Of a stretch of 13,943 bases of DNA, positions 8,406-13,943 are shown piece after piece (position 1 is the first letter of the stretch; each line of letters starts with the position of its first letter). The notes below the pieces were generated by a model, which ran no database searches, was not told the DNA's origin, and worked only from the letters and a program-made list of their open reading frames with translations. Source of the stretch: Verrucomicrobiales bacterium (GTDB lineage Bacteria > Verrucomicrobiota > Verrucomicrobiia > Verrucomicrobiales > DEV007). Where the stretch lies: positions 1 through 13,943 of the forward strand of contig JACETS010000052.1 in NCBI GenBank assembly GCA_013911195.1. The letters are read 5' to 3'. Both the position numbers and the translations under genes were made by a program.

Positions 8406-8924
8406 TTAGGAACTTGTAAGCTTCTCTAGTCTTTTAAGAACCTCGTTTCGATCATTTGAAACCATACTTCCATCCGGCTTAAGTAAAACTACATTGGGAA
8501 TAAAACCAGTCTCACCTAATTTGGTCAACTTCTCGACAGATTTCTTTTGATCAAGCTTGATAGCTGGCCAGTTAATTTTACTGGACTTCAAATACTTGAT
8601 TAAAGCCTCTGGCGTCCGATCGTAATCAACTAGGATCAATTGAAATTTCTTTTTATCACCAAGTTTTATATTTTTTTCATTCAACGAAACCAACTGTTTC
8701 GTTACTGCTTTACAACCACCTCACCATGAAGCGGAGTGATAGAGCACATAATAATCAACTTCAGCTGAAATTTTAGCATCGGTTGCATTCCCACCCTTTA
8801 ACTCAACAAGTTTTCCCTCCAATGAGCTATGGACACTGTTTTTCTTTTCCTCAGCGCTTGCAATGTTACTAATTGTAAATAATGCAATCGAAAATAGGAA
8901 GTTTTTGGCGATTCTATTTTTCAT
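8406..8924 (-). CDS. Exported thioredoxin-fold selenoprotein (nucleoredoxin/tryparedoxin-like), Sec at UGA codon 68
   Basis: Two open segments (8924-8724 and 8720-8406) are in the same frame, separated only by TGA at 8721-8723. Read through, they give a 172-residue protein. It has a Sec signal peptide (1-24, hydrophobic core then NIASA/EEK), and a strand YYVLYHSASW leading into W67-U68-G-G-C71-K. This is the thioredoxin WCxxC site with the UGA in place of the first Cys. Later features are a LILVDYDRTPEAL strand-helix, the KINWPAIKL segment typical of tryparedoxin/nucleoredoxin-like proteins, and Ile142-Pro143 (FIPNVVLLKPDG), the cis-proline facing the active site. The downstream half has no ATG or ribosome-binding site of its own and cannot fold alone. 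A SECIS-like hairpin follows the UGA. Role: inferred periplasmic thiol/selenol-disulfide oxidoreductase. It lies 52 bp after pyk on the same strand. Alternatives are a recent nonsense mutation or a sequencing error. Selenocysteine machinery genes are not in the window. Confidence 0.82.
8682..8704 (-). promoter_or_regulatory. Candidate bacterial SECIS element
   Basis: In the mRNA, AACGAAAC (8703-8696) pairs perfectly with GUUUCGUU (8690-8683) around the 5-nt loop AGUUG (8695-8691); a U-G pair (8704/8682) adds a ninth pair. The loop begins 25 nt after the UGA at 8723-8721, and G is the second loop base followed by U. Known bacterial SECIS rules (apical loop roughly 16-37 nt after the UGA, G within the first two loop bases, upper stem of at least 4 bp) are all met. 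The element is inside the coding region, as expected for bacteria. Confidence 0.72.
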
Positions 8925-8976
8925 GTTAAATATATTTATACTAATTATATCACATTTGGACGATTAAATCTCTTAT

Positions 8977-10377
8977 TTATTCAACCTCTCTTAAATGGAT
9001 TGAATCTTGAACAAATTCACCGCCCAAAACATCACTCAATATCACAACTGAGTCCCCAGAATCGGCAAAACCTCTTCTTTTCAACTCTTCAATGCCTCTT
9101 GCTACCGTCTCCTCTGAATCATTAGTAAACTTTGCTTTTAATGGAGTAACAGCTCTACTTAAACATAAATGCCTTAATATTTGGTCATCTTCAGAAAATG
9201 CATAAATCATAGAATCAGTTGGCCTTAAATTAGAAATGTAATTTGCCATTACTCCTCTTTTTGTGAAAACAGCAATCTTACATCCAGGTATTGAATCAGC
9301 TAAAACTACTGCCGCCTTTACAGTCTTTTGTTTGTTTGTTTTAAGGGATGCAAAGTCAGCAAAATTTGCACCACCAGATTCATTACGACTGGTTATTCTA
9401 CTCAAAACTTCAACGCTCTTTACTGGATATTGACCTACACTTGTTTCACCACTCAACATAACTGAGTCTGCCTCTTCATAAACAGCATTAGCTACATCAG
9501 TCACCTCTGCCCGAGTTGGCAATGGATTGTCGAGCATTGACTCTAACATGTGCGTTGCTACGATAACCCTTTTACCTAATTGAATACATTTTCTGACTAT
9601 TCTTCTTTGAACGATTGGAAGCTCTTCGATATTAACCTCTATACCAAGATCACCACGAGCGACCATAACAACATCAGAAGCTAGTATTATATCATCCAAA
9701 TTTTTAATAGCTTGCTGATCCTCAATTTTAGCGACTATTTGTGCTCTAGAACCATCAGACTCTAAAAACACCCTTAAATCTTCTAGGTGAGAGGATTCTC
9801 TAGCAAAACTCAACGCAACAAAATCAACGCCCAATTCTCCACCAAGGACTGCATCTTTTTTATCTTTGTCAGTAAGTCCAGGCAGTCTTACATTTATTCC
9901 TGGAAGATTGATGTGCCTCCGTGACCCTAAAGTTCCGTCAGTAAGAGCGGAACAATGAATTCTCTCTTTGGTTACATCCTCAACCTTCAAATGAATCACT
10001 CCGTTATCAACCAAAACAGTATCTCCAACAGAAATGTCCTCAAAAAGACCTGGATAATTAACTGTTGTACTTTGGTCTATGGTAGGTGCCCCCCCATCAA
10101 GCCTTAACTCACACATATCACCTTTAACTAGCTCAATTGGTGATGATAATTCACCTGTTCGGATAGAGGGACCTTGTAAATCCATTAATATTCCAACAAA
10201 TTTTCCTGCTTGGTCCGAGGCAGATCTAATTCTGGGTATAATATCCTTAACCCATCCGTGTTTTGCGTGACTCATGTTAAGCCTAAAAACATTAGTCCCA
10301 GATTTTATTAAATTACCTATAACCTCATCAGAATCACTGGCAGGACCAAGAGTTGATATTATTTTTGTTTTTCTCAT
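8977..10377 (-). CDS. pyk: Pyruvate kinase
   Basis: A 466-residue cytosolic glycolytic enzyme that makes pyruvate and ATP from phosphoenolpyruvate and ADP. The start is the ATG at 10375-10377 (MRKTKIISTLGPAS), which matches the family N-terminus. A GTG at 10422 in the same frame would add 15 residues unlike the family. Visible signatures are Arg32 in FRLNMSH, the B-domain entry MDLQGPSIRTG, the B-domain exit PGLTDKDKKD, catalytic Lys217 and metal ligand Glu219 in VAKIE, MVARGDLG (R241-G-D243), Thr275 in ATHMLESM, and the TRAEVTDVANAV and MLSGETSVGQYPV segments. The C-terminal domain (from ~345) contains AVFTKRG and the helix-rich RHLCLSRAVTPL region typical of effector-binding domains. Length is normal. 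It lies 46 bp downstream of a small HPr-like ORF and 52 bp upstream of the selenoprotein on the same strand. No terminator hairpin is visible between it and the selenoprotein gene, so the two may be cotranscribed. Confidence 0.97.
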   Translation of the reverse strand: MRKTKIISTLGPASDSDEVIGNLIKSGTNVFRLNMSHAKHGWVKDIIPRIRSASDQAGKFVGILMDLQGPSIRTGELSSPIELVKGDMCELRLDGGAPTIDQSTTVNYPGLFEDISVGDTVLVDNGVIHLKVEDVTKERIHCSALTDGTLGSRRHINLPGINVRLPGLTDKDKKDAVLGGELGVDFVALSFARESSHLEDLRVFLESDGSRAQIVAKIEDQQAIKNLDDIILASDVVMVARGDLGIEVNIEELPIVQRRIVRKCIQLGKRVIVATHMLESMLDNPLPTRAEVTDVANAVYEEADSVMLSGETSVGQYPVKSVEVLSRITSRNESGGANFADFASLKTNKQKTVKAAVVLADSIPGCKIAVFTKRGVMANYISNLRPTDSMIYAFSEDDQILRHLCLSRAVTPLKAKFTNDSEETVARGIEELKRRGFADSGDSVVILSDVLGGEFVQDSIHLREVE

Positions 10378-10423
10378 CAGAATATAATGAATTGGTGAAT
10401 CTTTTAATGCGATTGAACCCACA

Positions 10424-10636
10424 TTAAATCAAGTGAGCTTTCTTTAATTTATTGTATCTTTTGGTTGAAATTGAAAGCTCTACAAAATCACACGCATCAA
10501 TTAATTTACTGGCATTAAGAATTACAGCCTGATCACTACTGGCATGCGAATCTAGACGTAAATTTGATGATGCTTGTATAATAACAGCATTTTTCAATGA
10601 TTTAATATAATGAGGCGCTGGTGCATAGTCCAACAT
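10424..10636 (-). CDS. Small hypothetical protein, possibly a truncated HPr-like domain
   Basis: A 70-residue ORF between rplS and pyk on the same strand, with gaps of 51 and 46 bp. I do not recognise it firmly. Residues from H31-A onward (HASSDQAVILNASKL ... CDFVEL ... TKRYNKLKKAHLI) align without gaps, apart from a few inserted residues before DFVEL, with the first half of phosphocarrier HPr: the His15-Ala pair, an ASKF helix end, an IEL strand, and a GKxVNxKSI loop. The Arg-Pro that normally follows the active-site His is absent. The ORF also stops where HPr's second half should begin, so it would be a remnant or a very divergent protein. The only strong ribosome-binding-like sequence in the window, CAGGAG, is nearby, but at ~20 nt from this ATG it is too far to be convincing. 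Being next to pyruvate kinase would suit a PEP-linked role, but this is speculation. Confidence 0.45.
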   Translation of the reverse strand: MLDYAPAPHYIKSLKNAVIIQASSNLRLDSHASSDQAVILNASKLIDACDFVELSISTKRYNKLKKAHLI

Positions 10637-10659
10637 ATAGGTCGAATTAACCTCATCTC

Positions 10660-10682
10660 CTGAGAATTACCGAATATCTCAG
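10660..10682 (-). other. Hairpin between rplS and the small ORF
   Basis: CTGAGA (10660-10665) and TCTCAG (10677-10682) form a 6-bp stem, extendable by ATT/AAT across a single bulged base to a 4-nt loop. It begins 5 nt after the rplS stop on the minus strand and is not followed by a T-run. It could be a processing site, a weak terminator or an attenuator in an rplS-ORF-pyk transcript. Confidence 0.35.
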
Positions 10683-10687
10683 ATGTT

Positions 10688-11332
10688 TTATTCTTTATCT
10701 GCCGCTGGAGCTTCCTCTGCCGCTGGAGCTTCCTCTGCCGCTGGAGCTTCCTCTGCCGCTGGAGCTTCCTCTGCTGCTGGAGCTTCCTCTGCTGCTGGAG
10801 CTTCCTCTGCTGCTGGAGCTTCCTCTGCTGCTGGGGCTTCCTCTGCTGCTGGAGCTTCCTCTGCTGCTGGAGCTTCCTCAGAGGCAGGCGCCTCTTCGGT
10901 CATAGAAATTTGCTCTTCCTCAGCTTTATTGATGGCCTCAACTGCTGCTATTCCTGCGCCAACTAGTGAACCTTTTGATTTACCAACCGGCTCCTTAAGA
11001 GTTGTTGCACTTTTACCTAATCGATCTCTTAAGTAATTTAGCCTAGCTCTTCTGACCTTTGCTTTCTTACTAACTTCAATTTGAGCAACTTTAGGTGAAT
11101 GAAGTGGGAAAGTACGTTCAACACCTTCACCACTAGATATTTTCCTTACTGTAAACGATTCATTTATCAAACTTCCTCTTCTAGCAATACAAATACCTTC
11201 GAATATTTGAATACGCTCTTTACCACCTTCAACAACCCTACAGTGAACTTTTACGGTATCACCAACATTAAATGCGCTAATATTGGTGTTTACTTGCTCG
11301 CGCTCAATTTTGTTAATGATACCAGTGGACAT
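10688..11332 (-). CDS. rplS: 50S ribosomal protein L19 with a repetitive acidic C-terminal extension
   Basis: A 214-residue protein, about 100 residues longer than typical L19. The first ~112 residues are a normal L19: FNVGDTVKVHCRVVEGGKER, IQIFEGICIARRG, FTVRKISSGEGVERTFPLHS and the basic RRARLNYLRDRLGK end. L19 sits at the 30S-50S interface. After a Lys/Ala/Gly linker and a short helix (IAAVEAINKAEEEQ), residues ~147-214 consist of EEAPAA/EEAPAS repeats and end in DKE. The tail is acidic and Ala/Pro-rich, opposite in charge to most ribosomal proteins, and is expected to be disordered. It is encoded by an 18-bp tandem repeat. The start ATG at 11330-11332 has no Shine-Dalgarno; a CATAAT hexamer lies 6 nt upstream. 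The usual partners rpsP, rimM and trmD are not next to it. Confidence 0.95.
   Translation of the reverse strand: MSTGIINKIEREQVNTNISAFNVGDTVKVHCRVVEGGKERIQIFEGICIARRGSLINESFTVRKISSGEGVERTFPLHSPKVAQIEVSKKAKVRRARLNYLRDRLGKSATTLKEPVGKSKGSLVGAGIAAVEAINKAEEEQISMTEEAPASEEAPAAEEAPAAEEAPAAEEAPAAEEAPAAEEAPAAEEAPAAEEAPAAEEAPAAEEAPAADKE
10701..10880. repeat. rplS: 18-bp minisatellite, ten copies, coding for the L19 acidic tail
   Basis: Ten head-to-tail copies of an 18-bp unit; on the plus strand the unit reads GCYGCTGGAGCTTCCTCT. Copies 1-4 (10701-10772) have GCC and copies 5-10 (10773-10880) have GCT at the first codon-sized position. Copy 8 (10827-10844) carries GGGG for GGAG, and copy 10 ends in CA. 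The block pattern of variants is the signature of slipped-strand duplication. The unit is a multiple of three, so copy-number change alters tail length by six residues without a frameshift. Confidence 0.95.
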
Positions 11333-11380
11333 GAAATTATTATGTAATTATTGAGGATTGATTTCAAAAAAAGGGCGATA

Positions 11381-11409
11381 TTCATAGTGCCTATATGTTT
11401 ATCCCGCAA
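11381..11409 (-). promoter_or_regulatory. Weak candidate promoter for rplS
   Basis: On the minus strand TTGCGG (11404-11409) and TATGAA (11381-11386) are separated by 17 bp, giving a leader of about 40 nt. Each hexamer matches the sigma-70 consensus at four positions. It competes with the alternative that the CATAAT hexamer 6 nt before the start codon drives a leaderless transcript. The rest of 11333-11559 is AT-rich with nothing else I can identify. Confidence 0.25.
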
Positions 11410-11559
11410 CAGCTAATTAAACGAAAAATGTATATATTTAATCAATTTGTAAAAATTTACCAATTTTAACGCAATTATTCAACTAACAAATAATAAGTAA
11501 ATTATCGCATATGCTATTAGAATACAATGATGTATACAAATTTGGAAAGTTAAATTAAG

Positions 11560-11636
<77 letters not shown>

Positions 11637-11659
11637 AGTGATAAATAGCTGGGATCCTG

Positions 11660-11687
11660 ATTTTAGCCGACCAATCGCCATGTGCAA
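11660..11687 (-). promoter_or_regulatory. Candidate sigma-70 promoter for tRNA-Asp
   Basis: On the minus strand TTGCAC (11682-11687) and TAAAAT (11660-11665) are separated by 16 bp. The -10 matches consensus at five of six positions, the -35 at four. Transcription would start about 16 nt before the mature tRNA 5' end, a normal leader for a tRNA. Confidence 0.45.
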
Positions 11688-11754
11688 CTGAATTTAAGAT
11701 AGAAATCTGCAGAAAATTAAATGCCCATACCATTATTTGAGCCCCATATCGAAA

Positions 11755-13134
11755 TCAATCAATCTCAACAGAATCTAAAATACCGTTAAAAATTAACTTA
11801 GAATCTATTTTCATATCTTTAGAATCTGAGAATTCATAATCAGAGATATATACTGGCCAATCCAATCTATCTACTGGAATTCTTCCGTGTGAACCTTTCA
11901 CTAATGAAGCATCAACAGGTATAAAATTCATTAAATAACGAAAGCCTAATTTCTTTTTAATAAATTTGATGGCAAATTTGAGATTCTTAAAGTTAATGCT
12001 TGGATCAAAAAATAACTCAACTGGATCATAGCCAGGTTTCCGATGTATATCCACACATCTTGCAAAATCAGGAGCTAAGTTATCATCATTCCAATAATAA
12101 TAAGTAAACCAACTTCTTTCATCTGAACTTACAATAAAATCACCAGCCCTCGAATGATTAAGTGATAAAGAATCCATATCCTTGTCATTAAAAACATTTT
12201 CTACGCCATCAATAGATTGCAATAAATCTCTAACTTCTTCTACAAGTGATAAATCATTAACATATACATGCGCAACTTGGTGATCAGCAATAGCAAAAAC
12301 TTTACTCGCCCCAAGGTCCAATATTTCCAGCCCTAATTCATCTTTTATTGTAATCCAACCTTTCTTTCTAAAGATTCTATTAAGATGTATAGGACGATCT
12401 ACTGGGGTAATACCGTACTCAGAGAGAACGGTAACATTAACATTTTTCTCAGAATAAAATTCATACAAATCTTGAAAAACCTTATCAATTTTTAGGAGCT
12501 CTGAATTTATATTAGAAGCACTTGGTCCATCTTTTTGCATACAGTAATCCAAATGAGGCAAGTAAACCAAAGAAAGAGTAGGAGAATATTTTTCTTCAAT
12601 CCATTTAGCGGATTCAGCAATCCATTCCGAAGACTCGATACCCGACATTGGCCCCCAAAAGCTTTGAAAAGGAAAAGCTCCAAGATCTGATTTAATCTCC
12701 TCTCTCATACCCATTGGATTGGTATATACATCAAAAACCTTACTTCCATCAGAAGGATAAATAGGCCTAGGAGTTATAGAATAATCAGCACTAGAGTACA
12801 TATTGTACCACCAGAAAATTTTGGCACAGGTAAACGATGGATACTTCTCCTTAAGTAAATCCCATACTTTTGGACCTTTTACCAAATGATTTGATTGTTT
12901 CCAAAATTGATGTTCCGCCAAATCTCGGTCATACCACCCATTGGCAACGATTCCGTGATCCTTTACATCTTTCCCAGTAAGATACGTAGCTTGCGCTGTA
13001 CAAGTGAGTGCAGGAAAAGCAGGTTTTACATTGTATTTAGACCTGTCTTGACTGAATGATGCTATGTTTGGAGTGTAATCGCCTATATGACGATCAGTTA
13101 AACCAACAATATTTAAGACTACGCTTCTTTGCAC
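11755..13134 (-). CDS. Alkaline-phosphatase superfamily protein, nucleotide-pyrophosphatase/EboF-like
   Basis: A 459-residue protein without a signal peptide, so probably cytosolic. It resembles the alkaline-phosphatase/NPP superfamily proteins often annotated 'nucleotide pyrophosphatase' and found as EboF in ebo gene clusters. Visible features are the N-terminal strand VVLNIVGLT with a TPNIASF helix, PAFPALTCTAQATYLTG with Thr44 in the place of the NPP nucleophile, HGIVANGWYDRD (60-71), KIFWWYNMYSSADY (105-118), LPHLDY with candidate ligands His194 and Asp196, S238-E-Y-G in the position of the usual SDHG, His250, and ADHQVAHVYV (283-292). These point to a phosphoesterase or phosphotransferase with two metals; the substrate is unknown. 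No other ebo genes are next to it here. The start is GTG at 13132-13134, since an in-frame TAA lies three codons upstream. No Shine-Dalgarno. It diverges from the prepilin-like gene. Confidence 0.85.
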   Translation of the reverse strand: MQRSVVLNIVGLTDRHIGDYTPNIASFSQDRSKYNVKPAFPALTCTAQATYLTGKDVKDHGIVANGWYDRDLAEHQFWKQSNHLVKGPKVWDLLKEKYPSFTCAKIFWWYNMYSSADYSITPRPIYPSDGSKVFDVYTNPMGMREEIKSDLGAFPFQSFWGPMSGIESSEWIAESAKWIEEKYSPTLSLVYLPHLDYCMQKDGPSASNINSELLKIDKVFQDLYEFYSEKNVNVTVLSEYGITPVDRPIHLNRIFRKKGWITIKDELGLEILDLGASKVFAIADHQVAHVYVNDLSLVEEVRDLLQSIDGVENVFNDKDMDSLSLNHSRAGDFIVSSDERSWFTYYYWNDDNLAPDFARCVDIHRKPGYDPVELFFDPSINFKNLKFAIKFIKKKLGFRYLMNFIPVDASLVKGSHGRIPVDRLDWPVYISDYEFSDSKDMKIDSKLIFNGILDSVEID

Positions 13135-13222
13135 AGTAAGTTAATTCTAATTTACTAAACAGTATTCTGAAAACTTCTATAAACAACCTTGAATTCATTG
13201 CGCTAGACTATTAAATAGATAG

Positions 13223-13228
13223 TATATA
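13223..13228 (+). promoter_or_regulatory. TATATA -10-like hexamer 6 nt before the prepilin-like gene
   Basis: TATATA lies exactly 6 nt before the ATG at 13235, the same spacing as the TATAAT before the gene at 4883. No ribosome-binding site intervenes. A leaderless transcript is possible; no -35 is convincing. Confidence 0.3.
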
Positions 13229-13234
13229 ACCCAA

Positions 13235-13943
13235 ATGCATACCTCAAATAAAAGAAAATTTAATAGGGCCTTCACTCTTATTGAACTCCTAATCGTTGTC
13301 ACAATCATAGCGATATTAGCAGGAGTTTCTGTTCCTGTTTTTAATATGGTTAAAGAGGGCGCAGCTTCATCAAGCTCCAAGGCAAAACTAAAATCACTAG
13401 GTGATTTACTTAGCGCTTATCAAGGTGACAATAATGGCAAGTTTCCATCTATTGAAAGCAACAACATCCAAATTGAATCACTTGATAACTGGGTGTCAGA
13501 ATTGGTAGTTGTTGCAAACCCAGACCTTGATCTAGAAGAAATAAGAAGAGACCCTCAGACTAAAATTTTTGTTTCACCTGGTTTAAGATGGGACACGCCT
13601 ACTGGAGGATATTACCGACAGGAACGAATAATGAATTCTTATGCTGCTACAGATACTTTAGTGGGTTACGATTTAGATGACAATCCTGATCCAATGAAAG
13701 GTCGCCACATTAGTCGTATTGAGAGAAGATCTGATTCAATAATGCTAGTCGAATCTCAACAGGTTGGAAATAGTCCTGAGTGTAGAGCATGGATAGGCTG
13801 GGAAGAAGCCTCTGGGGATCTTTCTTCTGGAGAAAGATTGGCTAAAATTGTAGACTTCCGATACAAGAACCGCATTAATGCTTTAATGGCTGACTTCAGC
13901 GTTAGGGCTTACAGTGAGGATGAAGCAGCTAAAATAAGAGAAT
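13235..13943 (+). CDS. Prepilin-type N-terminal methylation protein, type II secretion/pseudopilin-like (3' end outside window)
   Basis: An open frame from ATG at 13235 to the window end (236 codons seen). The first 11 residues are short and basic (HTSNKRKFNR), followed by A12/F13-TLIELLIVVTIIAILAG, the class III prepilin motif. Peptidase cleavage is expected before Phe13, methylation on Phe13, and Glu at +5. Ala at -1 replaces the usual Gly, which is known to be tolerated. The hydrophobic helix (13-35) leads into KAKLKSLGDLLSAYQGDNNGKFP, the amphipathic region typical of GspG-like pseudopilins and of the many verrucomicrobial/planctomycetal 'prepilin-type' proteins. The late segment MADFSVRAYSEDEAAKI resembles the C-terminal 'H-X9-DG' style strand of those proteins. 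It would be in the cytoplasmic membrane or periplasm as part of a pilus-like fibre or an exported protein. The function of this copy is unknown. Confidence 0.88.
   Translation, partial: MHTSNKRKFNRAFTLIELLIVVTIIAILAGVSVPVFNMVKEGAASSSSKAKLKSLGDLLSAYQGDNNGKFPSIESNNIQIESLDNWVSELVVVANPDLDLEEIRRDPQTKIFVSPGLRWDTPTGGYYRQERIMNSYAATDTLVGYDLDDNPDPMKGRHISRIERRSDSIMLVESQQVGNSPECRAWIGWEEASGDLSSGERLAKIVDFRYKNRINALMADFSVRAYSEDEAAKIRE

Noticed and set aside
8406..8693. A separate 95-residue gene beginning at TTG (8693)
   Set aside because: It is the in-frame downstream half of the thioredoxin-fold protein, has no ribosome-binding site, and lacks the strand before the active site. It is explained better by UGA decoding as selenocysteine.
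10422..10422. Upstream GTG start for pyruvate kinase adding 15 residues
   Set aside because: The family N-terminus begins at MRKTKIISTLGPAS (ATG at 10377). The extra residues are unlike any pyruvate kinase start.
10701..10880. CRISPR array
   Set aside because: The 18-bp units are head-to-tail without spacers and lie in frame inside rplS.
10683..11036. Plus-strand ORF rich in SSAAGA repeats
   Set aside because: It is the antisense shadow of the rplS tandem repeat; repeated DNA keeps all frames open.
13195..13380. Minus-strand 61-residue ORF
   Set aside because: It is antisense to the prepilin-like N-terminus, whose methylation motif is unmistakable on the plus strand.

Overview
The window is AT-rich and gene-dense. 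The gene content suggests a marine or aquatic bacterium of the PVC group, most likely a verrucomicrobial lineage. This is inferred from the mix of a membrane-anchored Ser/Thr-kinase-like protein with a TPR-like tail, a Tat-exported xylose-isomerase-like TIM-barrel protein, a large secreted Ig-like/jelly-roll protein and a prepilin-type reader frame, and is not proven by any marker. Almost no gene has a Shine-Dalgarno sequence. No stretch longer than 300 bases lacks a gene.

Layout. (1) 2-850: 3' part of a sugar ABC transporter permease of the RbsC/XylH type, abutting a convergent SDR dehydrogenase (851-1606, minus). (2) 1820-4447: a protein-kinase-like membrane protein with a TPR-like C-terminus that lacks the catalytic Asp. 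It overlaps tail-to-tail with a small four-helix membrane protein (4422-4781, minus). (3) 4883-5800: a Tat-exported sugar isomerase/epimerase-like protein, tail-to-tail with a large secreted multidomain protein (5793-8324, minus). The two share a hairpin that overlaps both stop codons. (4) 8406-8924, minus: a secreted thioredoxin-fold protein whose reading frame is interrupted by one UGA exactly at the first Cys position of the CxxC motif. A well-formed bacterial-type SECIS hairpin follows the UGA, so I read this as one selenoprotein (W-U-G-G-C) and not two short ORFs. (5) Upstream on the same strand lie pyruvate kinase (8977-10377), a 70-residue protein that weakly resembles HPr (10424-10636), and ribosomal protein L19 (10688-11332) with an acidic C-terminal tail made of ten 18-bp tandem repeats. 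(6) tRNA-Asp (11560-11636, minus) follows. (7) 11755-13134, minus: an alkaline-phosphatase/nucleotide-pyrophosphatase superfamily protein resembling the EboF type. (8) 13235 to the end: a type II/IV prepilin-like protein that runs off the window.

Functionally the window mixes housekeeping genes (tRNA-Asp, rplS, pyk) with sugar uptake and modification (permease, SDR, TIM-barrel protein) and envelope or secreted proteins. The strongest candidate for something undescribed is the selenocysteine-containing, nucleoredoxin/tryparedoxin-like exported oxidoreductase. The expanded acidic repeat tail on L19, the kinase with a lost catalytic Asp, and the domain inserted inside an Ig-like domain are secondary points of interest.
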